Part shown: piece by piece, positions 8,750-17,912 of the stretch
Layout: each line of letters starts with the position of its first letter
Numbering within the stretch: the stretch's first letter is position 1
Assembly (NCBI RefSeq): GCF_036182465.1
Contig: NZ_CP108081.1
Span: 3,658,001 to 3,722,000 of the forward strand
Direction of reading: 5' to 3'
Source of the DNA: Streptomyces sp. NBC_00258
Lineage (GTDB): Bacteria; Actinomycetota; Actinomycetes; Streptomycetales; Streptomycetaceae
DNA: 64,000 nucleotides
Made by a program: the position numbers and the translations under genes
Notes under the pieces: generated by a model
What the model saw: the letters and a program-made list of their open reading frames with translations, nothing else
What the model was told of the DNA's origin: nothing
Database searches by the model: none

Positions 8750-9481
8750 CTACGCAAGCCCGGCAACCAGCTCAGCAACAGACTTACGCCGCCCGGTATA
8801 GAACGGCACCTCTTCCCGGACATGCATCCGCGCCTCGGACGCACGCAGGTGCCTCATGAGGTCCACGATCCGATACAGCTCATCGGCCTCGAACGCGAGC
8901 ATCCACTCGTAGTCACCGAGCGAGAACGAGGCAACCGTGTTGGCACGCACGTCCGGGTACCCCCGGGCCATCTTGCCGTGGTCGGCGAGCATCCGGCGAC
9001 GGTCCTCGTCCGGCAGCAGGTACCAGTCGTAGGAGCGCACGAAGGGGTACACGCTGATGTAGTTGCGCGGCGTCTCGTCGGCGAGGAACGCCGGGATGTG
9101 CGAGCGGTTGAACTCCGCCGGCCGGTGCAGCGCCATGTTCGACCAGACCGGCTCCAGCGCGCGGCCCAGCTTCGTACGGCGGAAGAGGTTGTACGCCTCC
9201 TGGAGCTGGTCGGCCGTCTCGGCGTGCCACCAGATCATGAGGTCGGCGTCGGCGCGCAGCCCCGACACGTCGTACGTGCCGCGGACCGTGACGTCCTTGG
9301 CGTCGAGCTGGTCGAAGAGCTCCTGGACCTCGTCCGCGTACCCGGCGCGGTCCACGGGCAGGACGTCACGCAGCTTGAACACGGACCAGAGGGTGTAGCG
9401 GATGACCTCGTTCAGGTCCTTGGCCTTCTTGCCGGCGTTCGGAATCCTGGCCTGGCCGGTGGTGGGGGCGTCGTCACTCAT
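8750..9481 (-). CDS. chdC: coproheme decarboxylase (HemQ/ChdC)
   Basis: The product has 243 residues, the normal length for actinobacterial ChdC. The enzyme converts iron-coproporphyrin III to protohaem by two peroxide-driven decarboxylations, the final step of the coproporphyrin-dependent pathway of Gram-positive bacteria. Visible key residues are Tyr145 in YISVYPFVRS (the radical tyrosine of actinobacterial enzymes) and His168 in MLADHGKMAR (the proximal haem ligand). The gene begins 4 bases after the stop of cgoX on the same strand, so the two form a tight operon. GGGAG lies nine bases before the ATG. No signal peptide is present; the protein is cytosolic. Old annotations would call it a chlorite dismutase family protein. 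Confidence 0.93.
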   Translation of the reverse strand: MSDDAPTTGQARIPNAGKKAKDLNEVIRYTLWSVFKLRDVLPVDRAGYADEVQELFDQLDAKDVTVRGTYDVSGLRADADLMIWWHAETADQLQEAYNLFRRTKLGRALEPVWSNMALHRPAEFNRSHIPAFLADETPRNYISVYPFVRSYDWYLLPDEDRRRMLADHGKMARGYPDVRANTVASFSLGDYEWMLAFEADELYRIVDLMRHLRASEARMHVREEVPFYTGRRKSVAELVAGLA

Positions 9482-9485
9482 GGGG

Positions 9486-10961
9486 CTATTCTCCCGCTCC
9501 GCCGTGCAGGCTCTGCACCGGGTTCGCGCTCAGCGCGTCCGTCAGTCCTGCGCGGTCGCCGGTCAGCTTGTCCACGGCCGCGTTCGCGCTCGCGACACAG
9601 GCCGGGATGCCGACGCCGTCGTACGCCGCTCCGCAGACTGCGAGGCCCGGCAGCTTGCCGACGTGCTCACGGATGCGGGCCACGCGCGCGTGGTGCCCGA
9701 CCGGGTACTGGGGCAGTCCGTCGGTCCAGCGGGTCACCCGGGTCTCGACGGGCTCGGCGTGCAGGCCGGTGGCCTCGCGCAGGTCGTGCCGCGACACGTC
9801 GACGAGGCCGGCGTCGTCCCGGCCGAGGATCTCCGTCTCGCCGTAGCGCCCGACGGACGTGCGCAGGACCACCACGTCCGGGTCCTCCTCCGCGATCCAC
9901 CCCCACTTCTGGGAGGCGAACGTCGAGGCCTTGATGGTGCGCCCGTCAACAGGCGGCACCAGAAAACCGCTGCCTTCGGGGAGGGCGATCTCGTCGCGGC
10001 GGTAGGCGAGGGTGATCAGTGCCATGGAGGCGTACTCGACGGTCGCGAGCTCGGCCGCGGCGGCCGGGGCCTCGGCGCCGAGCAGTCCGGCCGCGGCACC
10101 GGCGGGCACCGCCACCACGACGGCGTCGGCATGGAGGACGTCACCACCGGCGACGACACGCCAGCGCCCGCTGCCGTCCGCCTCGCCCTCGACCCTCCGC
10201 AGCTCCGTCACCGGTGCTCCCGTGACGATCTCGCCGCCCCGCGCGCGGACCGACTCCGCGACGGCGAGCGGGAGCCCGCCGATGCCGCCCTCGATACCGG
10301 TGAAGACCGGCCCTGTCTGTTGGTTCTGTGCCGCTCTCGCCTGGATCTCGCGGACCGCCTCCGTCAACGACGTGTGGGTGCGGGCCGCCTCGAAGAGCTG
10401 GGGGACGGCCGAGCGCATCGAGATGCGGTACGCGTCGCCCGCGTAGACACCGCCGAGGAGGGGCTCGATGAGGCGGTCGACAACTTCACGGCCGAGGCGC
10501 GCGGCGACGAACTCCCCCACCGCCACGTCGTCGCCGACCTCCGTGCGCGGCAGGTCGCGGTCGCGCTCGATCCGGCGCAGGCCCTCCTCCGAGAGGACTC
10601 CGGAGAGGGCCGCCGCGTCGCCGGGGACGCCCATGACGTGCCCCTTGGGCATGGGCCGCAATGCCCCGCGCGTCCAGATCGAGGCGCTCGCCGTCGCGGG
10701 CGGCTGGAGCCGGTCGGCGAGGCCCACCTCGCGGGCGAGCGCCACCGCCTCGGGCCGCCGGGCGAGCATCGACTCGGCACCGAGGTCGACCCGCACTCCG
10801 GCGATCTCGCCGGGCAGCAGCTTGCCGCCGAGCCGGTCCGAGGCCTCGAACACGGTCACGCGCGCTCCGCCGTCCAGCAGCCGGTGGGCGGCGGCCAGAC
10901 CGGCGATACCGCCCCCGATGACGACGACATGACCCGTGCCCGTACGTGTGTCTGCGTGCAT
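9486..10961 (-). CDS. cgoX: coproporphyrinogen III / protoporphyrinogen oxidase (HemY type)
   Basis: A 491-residue FAD enzyme. I start it at the ATG whose product runs MHADTRTGTGHVVVIGGGIAG, placing the GxGxxG FAD loop (16-21) at the usual distance; the longer frame adds 42 implausible residues. It has the HemG/HemY family layout, with the N-terminal Rossmann fold and a closing GVGIPACVASA segment that completes the FAD site. In organisms that have ChdC and lack HemN-type enzymes, this protein oxidises coproporphyrinogen III to coproporphyrin III, hence cgoX; it is often still named hemG or hemY. It is the promoter-proximal gene of the cgoX-chdC operon, divergent from the DUF4349 lipoprotein gene. 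Confidence 0.92.
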   Translation of the reverse strand: MHADTRTGTGHVVVIGGGIAGLAAAHRLLDGGARVTVFEASDRLGGKLLPGEIAGVRVDLGAESMLARRPEAVALAREVGLADRLQPPATASASIWTRGALRPMPKGHVMGVPGDAAALSGVLSEEGLRRIERDRDLPRTEVGDDVAVGEFVAARLGREVVDRLIEPLLGGVYAGDAYRISMRSAVPQLFEAARTHTSLTEAVREIQARAAQNQQTGPVFTGIEGGIGGLPLAVAESVRARGGEIVTGAPVTELRRVEGEADGSGRWRVVAGGDVLHADAVVVAVPAGAAAGLLGAEAPAAAAELATVEYASMALITLAYRRDEIALPEGSGFLVPPVDGRTIKASTFASQKWGWIAEEDPDVVVLRTSVGRYGETEILGRDDAGLVDVSRHDLREATGLHAEPVETRVTRWTDGLPQYPVGHHARVARIREHVGKLPGLAVCGAAYDGVGIPACVASANAAVDKLTGDRAGLTDALSANPVQSLHGGAGE

Positions 10962-11144
10962 GTCTCCACTGTCCCAGACCCCACCGACGGTCCCGCGGGC
11001 CCCGGTACCCGTGAACGTGCCGGTGAGGGTGTCCATGACGAGTCCCGACCGTGACCTCTTCGGGACCGGATTCGGCCAACGTCTCACAAGGGCTCTGCGT
11101 CGTAGGAGCGTCAGTCATCACGACACCCTCGGGGGTAAGCCGAT

Positions 11145-12143
11145 ATGCAGACGCGTGGCAGTGGTACGACCAGGCACCGATCCGCACGACCTGTCCAGAT
11201 CCTTTCGGCGCTCGCGCTCGCCGCCGCCCTCGCGCTGACCGGGTGCACGGGCGCGGCCGACGACGGAGGCGCGAGTTCGAGCGGCGACAAGGCCGCCGCC
11301 CCGGGCGCGAACGAGGCGGGCGCGGGCGCGGCCGACAGCGACGCGAGCGGCGGCAAGAGCGAACAGGCCGCCGCGCCACCGAAGCTGACCGCCCACATCA
11401 TCCACACCGCGTCCCTGACCGTGCAGGTCAAGGATGTGCCGAAGTCCCTCGACGAGACCCGCACGGTGGTCGAGAACGCGGGCGGCATGGTCGGCAACGA
11501 GACCACGGACCGCGACTCCGAGGGCCGCGAACGCTCCCGTGTCGTCCTGCGAGTGCCCTCGGACAAGTACGAGGAGGTGCTCACGGAGCTGGAGGGCTCG
11601 GGCAAGCTCATCGACCGCAGGGCGAAGGCCGAGGACGTCACGGAGCAGGTCGTCGACGTGGAGAGCCGGATCAAGTCGCAGCGCGCCAGCGTGGTGCGCA
11701 TCCGCGAGCTGATGGACCAGGCGACCAAGTTGAGCGATGTGGTCACCCTTGAGGGCGAGTTGAGCACCCGTCAGGCCGACCTGGAGTCGCTGCTGGCCCA
11801 GCAGGCGTCCCTGAAGGACCGTACGAGCCTGGCCACGATCACCCTGTCGCTGTCCGAGACACCGGTGAAGAAGGTCGTCGAGGACGACGACCCGGGATTC
11901 GCGGACGCGCTCGGTGGCGGCTGGGACGCGTTCGTCACCATGTTCCGCTGGATCGCGCTGGCTCTCGGGGCGGTCCTGCCCTTCCTGGTGGGCGCGGCGC
12001 TGCTGCTGTTCCTGTGGGTGCGTTTCCTGCGCGGCCGCACGCCGGCCCGCCCGGTCGCGGCGGCGCCGAGCGGCGCGGGTGCGGGCACAGGTTCGCTGCC
12101 GGTCGCCCCGCCGATCCGAGGAGAGGGCGACGACAAGGACTGA
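11145..12143 (+). CDS. DUF4349 membrane-anchored lipoprotein
   Basis: The 332-residue protein has a lipobox (LALTGC, Cys34) after a hydrophobic stretch, an Ala/Gly/Ser-rich spacer and a DUF4349 domain (about 80-250). The domain includes IIHTASLTVQVKDV, the VVDVESRIKSQRASVVRIRELM coiled-coil-like helix and a beta-rich return. One transmembrane helix (about 265-295) is followed by a short basic tail. DUF4349 proteins are envelope proteins of unknown role; some resemble regulators of multidrug export or spore coat. No RBS of the usual strength is seen before the ATG. It is read divergently from cgoX and lies about 55 bases before the flavoprotein gene, which has its own promoter. Confidence 0.85.
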   Translation: MQTRGSGTTRHRSARPVQILSALALAAALALTGCTGAADDGGASSSGDKAAAPGANEAGAGAADSDASGGKSEQAAAPPKLTAHIIHTASLTVQVKDVPKSLDETRTVVENAGGMVGNETTDRDSEGRERSRVVLRVPSDKYEEVLTELEGSGKLIDRRAKAEDVTEQVVDVESRIKSQRASVVRIRELMDQATKLSDVVTLEGELSTRQADLESLLAQQASLKDRTSLATITLSLSETPVKKVVEDDDPGFADALGGGWDAFVTMFRWIALALGAVLPFLVGAALLLFLWVRFLRGRTPARPVAAAPSGAGAGTGSLPVAPPIRGEGDDKD

Positions 12144-12198
12144 ACGACCCGAACGGCACTGGCGGGACCGAAACAGCGACGCCCCGTAGCGTGTTCGT

Positions 12199-13599
12199 AT
12201 GAGCATGAGCCGTGCGAGCCGTTCCCAAGAGCGCCTGGTGGTCGTCGGTGGGGACGCGGCGGGCATGTCCGCCGCGTCCCAGGCGCGCCGTCTGAAGGGC
12301 CCCGACGAGCTGGAGATCGTGGCGTTCGAGCGGGGCCACTTCAGCTCCTACTCCGCGTGCGGCATCCCCTACTGGGTGGGCGGTGACGTCACGGACCGGG
12401 ACCAGTTGATCGCGCGCTCTCCGGAGGAGCACCGGGCGCGCGGGATCGACCTGCGGATGCGTACGGAGGTCACGGAACTCGACGTGGCGGGCGGCCGCGT
12501 ACGCTTCCGGGATCTGGAGTCCGGGGCCGAGGCGTGGACGTCGTACGACAAGCTCGTGCTCGCGACGGGCGCCCACCCGATGCGGCCGGCGCTCCCCGGC
12601 ATCGACGCGCCCGGGGTGCACGGCGTGCAGACCCTCGACGACGGGCAGGCACTCCTCGACACGCTCGCCCTCACGGCGGGCCGCCGCGCGGTGGTGATCG
12701 GCGCGGGGTACATCGGCGTGGAGATGGCCGAGGCGCTGATCAACCGCGGGTACGAGGTGACGGTCGTCAACCGCGGCCAGGAACCCATGTCGACGCTCGA
12801 CCCGGACATGGGCCGTCTGGTGCACGAGGCCATGGAGGGTCTCGGCATCACTATGGTGAACGACGCCGAGGTCACCAAGATCCTGACGGGTGAGGACGGC
12901 CGGGTCCGCGCGGTGGCGACGGAGGACGACGAGTATCCGGCGGACGTGGTGGTCCTCGGCATCGGCGTACGTCCCGAGACCGCGCTCGCCGAGGCCGCGG
13001 GGCTGCCACTCGGTGACCACAAGGGGCTGCTGACCGATCTGGCGATGCGGGTGCGCGGGCACGAGAACATCTGGGCGGGCGGCGACTGCGTCGAGGTCCT
13101 CGACCTGGTCTCGGGCCGCGAACGCCACATCGCCCTGGGCACCCACGCCAACAAGCACGGCCAGGTGATCGGCGCGAACGTCGGCGGCGGCTACGCCACG
13201 TTCCCCGGCGTCGTCGGCACGGCGGTCAGCAAGGTCTGCGATCTGGAGATCGCCCGTACCGGCCTGCGCGAGAAGGACGCCCGCCGGGCGGGCCTCCAGT
13301 TCGAGACGGTCACCATCGAGTCGACGAGCCGCGCGGGCTACTACCCGGGCGCCGACCCCATGACGGTCAAGATGCTCGCCGAACGCCGCACCGGCCGCCT
13401 CCTCGGCGTCCAGATCGTCGGCCAGGAAGGCGCCGCCAAACGCGTCGACATCGCCGCGGTGGCCCTCACCGCCCGCATGACGGTCGAACAGATGACAGCC
13501 CTGGACCTCGGCTACGCCCCACCGTTCTCCCCGGTCTGGGACCCCATCCTGGTAGCGGCCCGCAAGGCGGTGATCGCGGTACGAGGAAGGACGGCTTGA
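12199..13599 (+). CDS. FAD/NAD-dependent oxidoreductase, CoA-disulfide reductase / NADH oxidase type
   Basis: The product has 466 residues. An N-terminal FAD-binding loop (VVVGGDAAGMSAASQ, about 13-28) is followed by the single redox cysteine Cys54 in SACGIPYW, the signature of CoA-disulfide reductase, NADH oxidase and NADH peroxidase relatives. A second dinucleotide fold (VVIGAGYIGVEMAEAL) binds NAD(P)H. The EDDEYPADVVVLGIGVRP segment and a C-terminal dimerisation domain complete the class. The likely role is thiol or oxidant homeostasis in the cytosol; Streptomyces use mycothiol rather than CoA thiols, so the true substrate is uncertain. The start looks leaderless: TAGCGT lies exactly six bases before the ATG and there is no ribosome site. 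Confidence 0.85.
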   Translation: MSMSRASRSQERLVVVGGDAAGMSAASQARRLKGPDELEIVAFERGHFSSYSACGIPYWVGGDVTDRDQLIARSPEEHRARGIDLRMRTEVTELDVAGGRVRFRDLESGAEAWTSYDKLVLATGAHPMRPALPGIDAPGVHGVQTLDDGQALLDTLALTAGRRAVVIGAGYIGVEMAEALINRGYEVTVVNRGQEPMSTLDPDMGRLVHEAMEGLGITMVNDAEVTKILTGEDGRVRAVATEDDEYPADVVVLGIGVRPETALAEAAGLPLGDHKGLLTDLAMRVRGHENIWAGGDCVEVLDLVSGRERHIALGTHANKHGQVIGANVGGGYATFPGVVGTAVSKVCDLEIARTGLREKDARRAGLQFETVTIESTSRAGYYPGADPMTVKMLAERRTGRLLGVQIVGQEGAAKRVDIAAVALTARMTVEQMTALDLGYAPPFSPVWDPILVAARKAVIAVRGRTA

Positions 13600-13633
13600 C
13601 GCCGGACTTCTTGGCTGCGGGGAGGGCGCCCCA

Positions 13634-13683
13634 CAAGGGGCGCGGGGAACTGCGCGACCAGCCACAACGAACCCGCAGCCGCC
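13634..13683 (+). repeat. dispersed intergenic repeat, copy 2
   Basis: A clean copy of the GGGGCGCGGGGAACTGCGCG / ACCAGCCACAAC / ACCCGCAGCC repeat between convergent genes. It overlaps no coding sequence. Confidence 0.8.
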
Positions 13684-13691
13684 ACCCCCGC

Positions 13692-14039
13692 TCAGGCCCC
13701 CTGGGCCGACCCGTTCCCGTTGATCTTCTCTATGGCCTGCCGAGCCTGCTCACCCGGCGACCGAGGCAACGACGAGACCGTCGACACCGCAGGCGCAGAC
13801 ACCGCCGACGGCGGCATCGGCGGCGCCTGCTGAGGCCGAGCGTGCGACCCCGCCTGCCGGCTCCGCAGCCGATGGCTCACCGCCTCGTCCAACGTCACGG
13901 GCCGCTGCATACTGGCGGACAACCGACCGGCCTCCTGGCCGAGCGCGGCCACGTCCTCCCACGACAGCCTGACCACGAGGGAAAGCTCCGCCTCTCCGTC
14001 CGGCGTGGCGATCAGGGGCTGAGTGACTCGGTCGTTCAT
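13692..14039 (-). CDS. conserved small hypothetical protein
   Basis: The product has 115 residues. The ATG at 14039 is preferred over one five codons upstream because GAGGAA precedes it. The N-terminal half (LSLVVRLSWEDVAALGQEAGRLSASMQRPVTLDEAVSHRL, read in pieces) looks like a compact folded helix-strand unit with mixed hydrophobic spacing. The second half is Pro/Ser/Ala-rich and probably disordered. The coding strand has strong third-position GC and the opposite frames do not give a better protein. No family was recognised. It lies convergent with the flavoprotein gene and divergent from the rhomboid gene, so it has its own promoter. Confidence 0.7.
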   Translation of the reverse strand: MNDRVTQPLIATPDGEAELSLVVRLSWEDVAALGQEAGRLSASMQRPVTLDEAVSHRLRSRQAGSHARPQQAPPMPPSAVSAPAVSTVSSLPRSPGEQARQAIEKINGNGSAQGA

Positions 14040-14142
14040 TGACCTGTTCCTCACGTGTTGCTTGGATCACGACGGTTGCCGAAACATACGCACACGCCCG
14101 CGGTCCCGTTCAGAGTCCCCCGAACCCGGGCAGGATTTCCGC

Positions 14143-14961
14143 GTGGTCATACCCGTCCATGACGTAAACCCGGTCCGTCGCACGCCGTATGTGACGTACG
14201 CGCTGATCGCCGCCAACTTCGTGGTGTTCCTGGCCACTCCGGGTGTGGCGAGCTCGATCACCGGCGAGAGCGGCCCTGCCCAGCTGTGCCACCTCCAGGC
14301 GTTCCTGGACCACTGGGCGGCGGTGCCCAGGGAGCTGATCCACGGGCAGACCCCGACGACCGTCCCCACCGGTGACGTGGGCGTGGGCCCGCAGGGCGCC
14401 GGCTGCGTCGTCGGCCCGCCCGGCTACGACAAGTCGCCCCCGGTGTCGGTGCTCACGGCGATGTTCCTGCACAGCAGCTGGCTGCACCTGCTCGGCAACA
14501 TGCTGTTCCTGATGATCTTCGGCAACAACATCGAGGACCGCCTCGGCCACATCCGCTACGTGCTGTTCTACGTGGCCTGCGGCTACGCGGCGGCGTACGG
14601 CTTCGCCCTCGTCAACGCCGACTCGGGCGACCCGCTGATCGGCGCGTCGGGTGCGATCGCCGGCGTCCTGGGCGCGTATCTGGTGCTCTATCCGAAGGCC
14701 AGGGTCTGGGTCCTCGTCCCGTTCCTGATCTTCCTGCCGCTGCGCCTGCCCGCGTGGATCGTCCTGGGCTCCTGGTTCGTCCTGCAGGCGGTCTACTCGT
14801 CGGGCACCGGAGTCTCGGCGGCCGGCACCGTGGCGTACGTGGCCCACGTCGTCGGCTTCCTGGCGGGCATGCTCCTCGCCTGGCCCCTGCGCCCCGGTAC
14901 CCCACCCCCACCCGAGCCCCGAGGCCTCCTGTGGGGCAGAAGAGCACACCCCCGCTGGTGA
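14143..14961 (+). CDS. rhomboid family intramembrane serine protease
   Basis: The product has 272 residues from a GTG start preceded by AGGA. About six to seven membrane segments are visible, beginning YVTYALIAANFVVFLATPG. The catalytic serine lies in GASGAIAGVLGAY, and the paired histidine in the last membrane helix (VAHVVGFLAGMLL). An HSSWLHLLGNMLFL segment with the conserved histidine and asparagine (HLLGNM) is present, so the active site is complete. An extracytoplasmic loop of about 60 residues after helix 1 is longer than in minimal rhomboids. These enzymes cleave membrane proteins within the bilayer; the target here is unknown. The gene converges on hemE with only 7 bases between stop codons. 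Confidence 0.9.
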   Translation: MVIPVHDVNPVRRTPYVTYALIAANFVVFLATPGVASSITGESGPAQLCHLQAFLDHWAAVPRELIHGQTPTTVPTGDVGVGPQGAGCVVGPPGYDKSPPVSVLTAMFLHSSWLHLLGNMLFLMIFGNNIEDRLGHIRYVLFYVACGYAAAYGFALVNADSGDPLIGASGAIAGVLGAYLVLYPKARVWVLVPFLIFLPLRLPAWIVLGSWFVLQAVYSSGTGVSAAGTVAYVAHVVGFLAGMLLAWPLRPGTPPPPEPRGLLWGRRAHPRW

Positions 14962-14968
14962 GCCCGGA

Positions 14969-16036
14969 CTAGCCGGCCGTGCGCGTGTGGACGTACTCGA
15001 CGAGTCGGGTCAACGCGTCCGGGTCCATCGACGGCAGGACACCGTGCCCGAGATTGAAGACGTGCCCCTCCAGACCGGCCGCCGCGTCGAGGACCTCCTG
15101 GGTCTTCTCCTCGACGGCCTCGGTCGGGGCGAAGAGGACCGCGGGGTCGAGGTTGCCCTGGAGCGCCTTGCCGGGGCCGACGCGACGGGCGGCCTCGTCG
15201 AGCGGCACCCGCCAGTCGACACCGACGACATCCGCACCGGCCTCGCCCATGAGCCCGAGCAGCTCGCCCGTACCGACACCGAAGTGGATGCGCGGGACGC
15301 CGTACTCCTCGACGGCCTTGAACACCTTCGTCGAGGCGGGCATCACGGAGCGCCGGTAGTCGGCGGGCGCGAGCGCGCCGACCCAGGAGTCGAAGAGCTG
15401 GACGGCGCTTGCCCCGGCCTCGATCTGCACCCGGAGGAAGGCCGCCGTGATGTCCGCGAGCCGGTCGAGCAGGTCGGCCCACAGCTGCGGGTCGCCGTAC
15501 ATGAGCGCCTTGGTGTGCTCGTGGTTGCGGGACGGGCCGCCCTCCACGAGGTAGCTGGCGAGCGTGAAGGGCGCACCGGCGAAACCGATGAGGGGCGTCG
15601 GGCCGAGTTCGCGTGTGAGCATGCCGATCGCCTCGGTGACGTACGAGACGTCGTCGGGCGTCAGGTCGCGCAGTTGGGCGAGGTCGGCGCGGGAGCGGAT
15701 CGGCTTCTCGACGACCGGACCCACACCGGGCTTGATGTCGAGGTCGATACCGATGGCCTTCAGGGGTACGACGATGTCGCTGAAGTAGATCGCCGCGTCC
15801 ACGTTGTGCCGCCGTACCGGCTGGAGCGTGATCTCGGTGACCAGCTCGGGCCGCATGCAGGACTCCAGCATGGGGATGCCCTCGCGCACCTTCAGGTACT
15901 CGGGCAGTGACCGCCCCGCCTGCCGCATGAACCACACGGGCGTGTGCGGCACGGGCTCGCGTCGGCACGCCTTGAGGAAGGTGGAGTCGTACGTCGCTGT
16001 CGGCTGCTGGCCCTTGGGGCGGTCAATGGCGCTCAC
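14969..16036 (-). CDS. hemE: uroporphyrinogen decarboxylase
   Basis: The product has 355 residues, normal length. The start is a GTG preceded by GGGAG, giving MSAIDRPKGQQ as the N-terminus. The signature PVWFMRQAGRSLPEY holds the substrate-binding arginines, and AIYFSDIVVPLKAIGID holds the essential aspartate. GFAGAPFTLASYLVEGG and a closing FNLGHGVLPSMDPD match the family from end to end. HemE removes four acetate carboxyl groups from uroporphyrinogen III to give coproporphyrinogen III, the substrate of the CgoX encoded about 4 kb away on the same strand. In this genome the hem genes are close but not in one operon. Cytosolic enzyme. Confidence 0.95.
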   Translation of the reverse strand: MSAIDRPKGQQPTATYDSTFLKACRREPVPHTPVWFMRQAGRSLPEYLKVREGIPMLESCMRPELVTEITLQPVRRHNVDAAIYFSDIVVPLKAIGIDLDIKPGVGPVVEKPIRSRADLAQLRDLTPDDVSYVTEAIGMLTRELGPTPLIGFAGAPFTLASYLVEGGPSRNHEHTKALMYGDPQLWADLLDRLADITAAFLRVQIEAGASAVQLFDSWVGALAPADYRRSVMPASTKVFKAVEEYGVPRIHFGVGTGELLGLMGEAGADVVGVDWRVPLDEAARRVGPGKALQGNLDPAVLFAPTEAVEEKTQEVLDAAAGLEGHVFNLGHGVLPSMDPDALTRLVEYVHTRTAG

Positions 16037-16134
16037 GCCGAAAAGTCTCCCACGGTCGGCGCGGCCCCCGACCCCGGGTAGGGCCGCGCCCGGGACCCGC
16101 ACGTGGGCGGAGGAGAGGGGCGCGGCGGTCCGGG

Positions 16135-16803
16135 TCAGCGGGACTGAGGGCCCCGGCGTTGCGGGAGGCTGACGATGGAGGCGTCGCCCGGGGCGGCCGG
16201 GGGAAGGCCGGCGATCTGGGCCAGGAGGTCGCACCAGGACGCCAGATGGGAGGCCGTGTCGGGGACACCGCCCAGGCCTTCGCGGGGTGTCCAGGAGGCG
16301 CGGATCTCGATCTGGGAGTTGGCCGGCCGGTCCGCGAGGCCGCCGAAGTAGTGGGAGCCGGCCCGGGTGACCGTGCCGCTGGGTTCGCCGTAGGAGAGGC
16401 CGCGGGCCTGGAGCGCGCCGGTCAGCCAGGACCAGCAGACCTCGGGAAGCAGCGGGTCGGTGGCCATCTCGGGCTCCAGCTCCGCGCGGACCAGGGTCAC
16501 CAGGCGGAACGAGCCCTGCCAGGCGTCGTGTCCCGCCGGGTCGTGGAGCAGGACGAGCCGGCCGTCCGCCAGATCCTCGTCTCCGTCGACGACCGTGGCC
16601 TCCAGCGCGTAGGTGAAGGGGGCGAGCCGCTGCGGCGGCTTCGTCGGGTCGATCTCGATCTGCGGCCGCAGCCGCGCGGACCTCAACGCGTCGACAGCGG
16701 CCCGGAAAGGCAGCGGAGCCGCCTCCGTCGCATCCCGTTCCCCCTCCTTCGCGTCGTCCATTCCGCCAGCGCCGTCCGACAGTCGTCCCTGAGCCGCAGC
16801 CAT
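16135..16803 (-). CDS. DUF3000 domain protein
   Basis: The product has 222 residues. The DUF3000 family is restricted to actinobacteria; recognisable segments are PFRAAVDALRSARLRPQIEI, RLAPFTYALEATV, ADGRLVLLHDPAGHDAWQG and a late QIEIRASWTP. The function is unknown. Gene order hemE - DUF3000 - RNase D is common in Streptomyces. The start at 16803 has no good ribosome site; an internal ATG at 16761 is an alternative that removes 14 residues. It is transcribed divergently from the response-regulator gene at 17195. Confidence 0.85.
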   Translation of the reverse strand: MAAAQGRLSDGAGGMDDAKEGERDATEAAPLPFRAAVDALRSARLRPQIEIDPTKPPQRLAPFTYALEATVVDGDEDLADGRLVLLHDPAGHDAWQGSFRLVTLVRAELEPEMATDPLLPEVCWSWLTGALQARGLSYGEPSGTVTRAGSHYFGGLADRPANSQIEIRASWTPREGLGGVPDTASHLASWCDLLAQIAGLPPAAPGDASIVSLPQRRGPQSR

Positions 16804-17194
16804 GCGGGGAAGATTAAGGGGAACAGAGCCTTCGCGCAGGGAGAGACACCCGTGCGTGGGACCACTGTCCGGATCACATCGCGCGAACACGGCACTTCTT
16901 CTTGGGGTTTTGGGGGCTCGGGCCGTCTCCGGAGCGCCCGAGCCGGTACGCGAACGACTCTGCCCTTTTGTCGATACGACCACTTTCGGCCGCGTAACGA
17001 AGCGGAGCGAACTCGTTTCGATCTTCGGATGATCGATCGCCCGTCCGAATTGCACGCATTGTTACTCACCAAATCGTGATCATTCTCTAAAGGCGGACGG
17101 GTTTGGTGCCGAAGACCTCTGTGACCTTGAAAGCACGGTTCGTCCCGGCTTCATCCCCACAGCCGGTCCCCCGTCCCGCACCCCAGGAGGCCTG
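16804..17194. other. 391-base divergent promoter region
   Basis: The gap separates the DUF3000 gene from the response-regulator gene. It contains lower-GC stretches near 17020-17090 that probably hold promoters for one or both genes. The start of the rightward gene has AGGAGG at 17186. No small gene or RNA was recognised. Confidence 0.5.
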
Positions 17195-17857
17195 GTGTCC
17201 GTTCTCCTCGAGCAGCCCGCAAGCCTGGTCGCCTACCGCCCGAACAAGCCGACCGCGATGGTGGTCGTGGCCGATCCCCGTGTGCGCTCCACCGTCACCC
17301 GCCACCTGTGGGCGCTCGGTGTTCGCGACGTGATCGAGGCCTCGTCCGTCGCGGAGGCTCGTCCCCGCATCGGCAACCCCCGCGACATCTGTGTCGCAGA
17401 CGTCCATCTCCCCGACGGCTCCGGCCTCACCCTCCTGTCCGAAACCCGGGCCGCCGGCTGGCCGAACGGCCTGGCCCTGTCCGCCGCCGACGACATCGGC
17501 GCCGTACGCAACGCCCTCGCGGGCGGCGTCAAGGGCTATGTGGTCACCGGCACCCGCACGAACCTCGGGCTTCCCAGCCGGCCGGGCGCCGCCCCGATCG
17601 GCTCGGCGGCCGCCCGTATGCACCGCCGTCCCCCGGGCTCCCCGAGCCACCCGGGCGGTTACCGCGAGTTGTCCGGCCGTGAGGTCGAGGTGCTCCGGCT
17701 GGTGGCGGAGGGCCAGTCGAACAAGGCCATCGGCGTCTCGATGGGCCTGTCCGCGCTGACCGTGAAGAGCCACCTCGCCCGTATCGCCCGCAAGCTCGGC
17801 ACGGGCGACCGCGCCGGAATGGTCGCGGTGGCCCTGCGGACGGGGATCATCCACTGA
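17195..17857 (+). CDS. response regulator-like LuxR-family regulator
   Basis: The product has 220 residues, starting at a GTG with AGGAGGCCTG in front. A receiver-like domain (about 20-125) has the phosphoacceptor-type Asp69 in ICVADVHLPDGSGL. The usual first acidic pair is reduced to a single Asp (VVVADP), and the Lys segment is KGYVVTGT, so phosphorylation may be weak or absent. A Pro-rich linker leads to a LuxR/NarL helix-turn-helix (about 158-212: RELSGREVEVLRLVAEGQSNKAIG...) typical of DNA binding. No sensor kinase gene is adjacent, so it is an orphan. A 36-base perfect palindrome follows the gene as terminator. Confidence 0.88.
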   Translation: MSVLLEQPASLVAYRPNKPTAMVVVADPRVRSTVTRHLWALGVRDVIEASSVAEARPRIGNPRDICVADVHLPDGSGLTLLSETRAAGWPNGLALSAADDIGAVRNALAGGVKGYVVTGTRTNLGLPSRPGAAPIGSAAARMHRRPPGSPSHPGGYRELSGREVEVLRLVAEGQSNKAIGVSMGLSALTVKSHLARIARKLGTGDRAGMVAVALRTGIIH

Positions 17858-17912
17858 TTCCGGATTCACCGATGATTCAGGATTCACTGACCTGACTGGT
17901 TTACGACCCTCA

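Noticed and set aside
10962..11087. Longer start for cgoX adding 42 residues.
   Set aside because: The extra residues precede the FAD-binding segment by too much and are hydrophilic shadow sequence.
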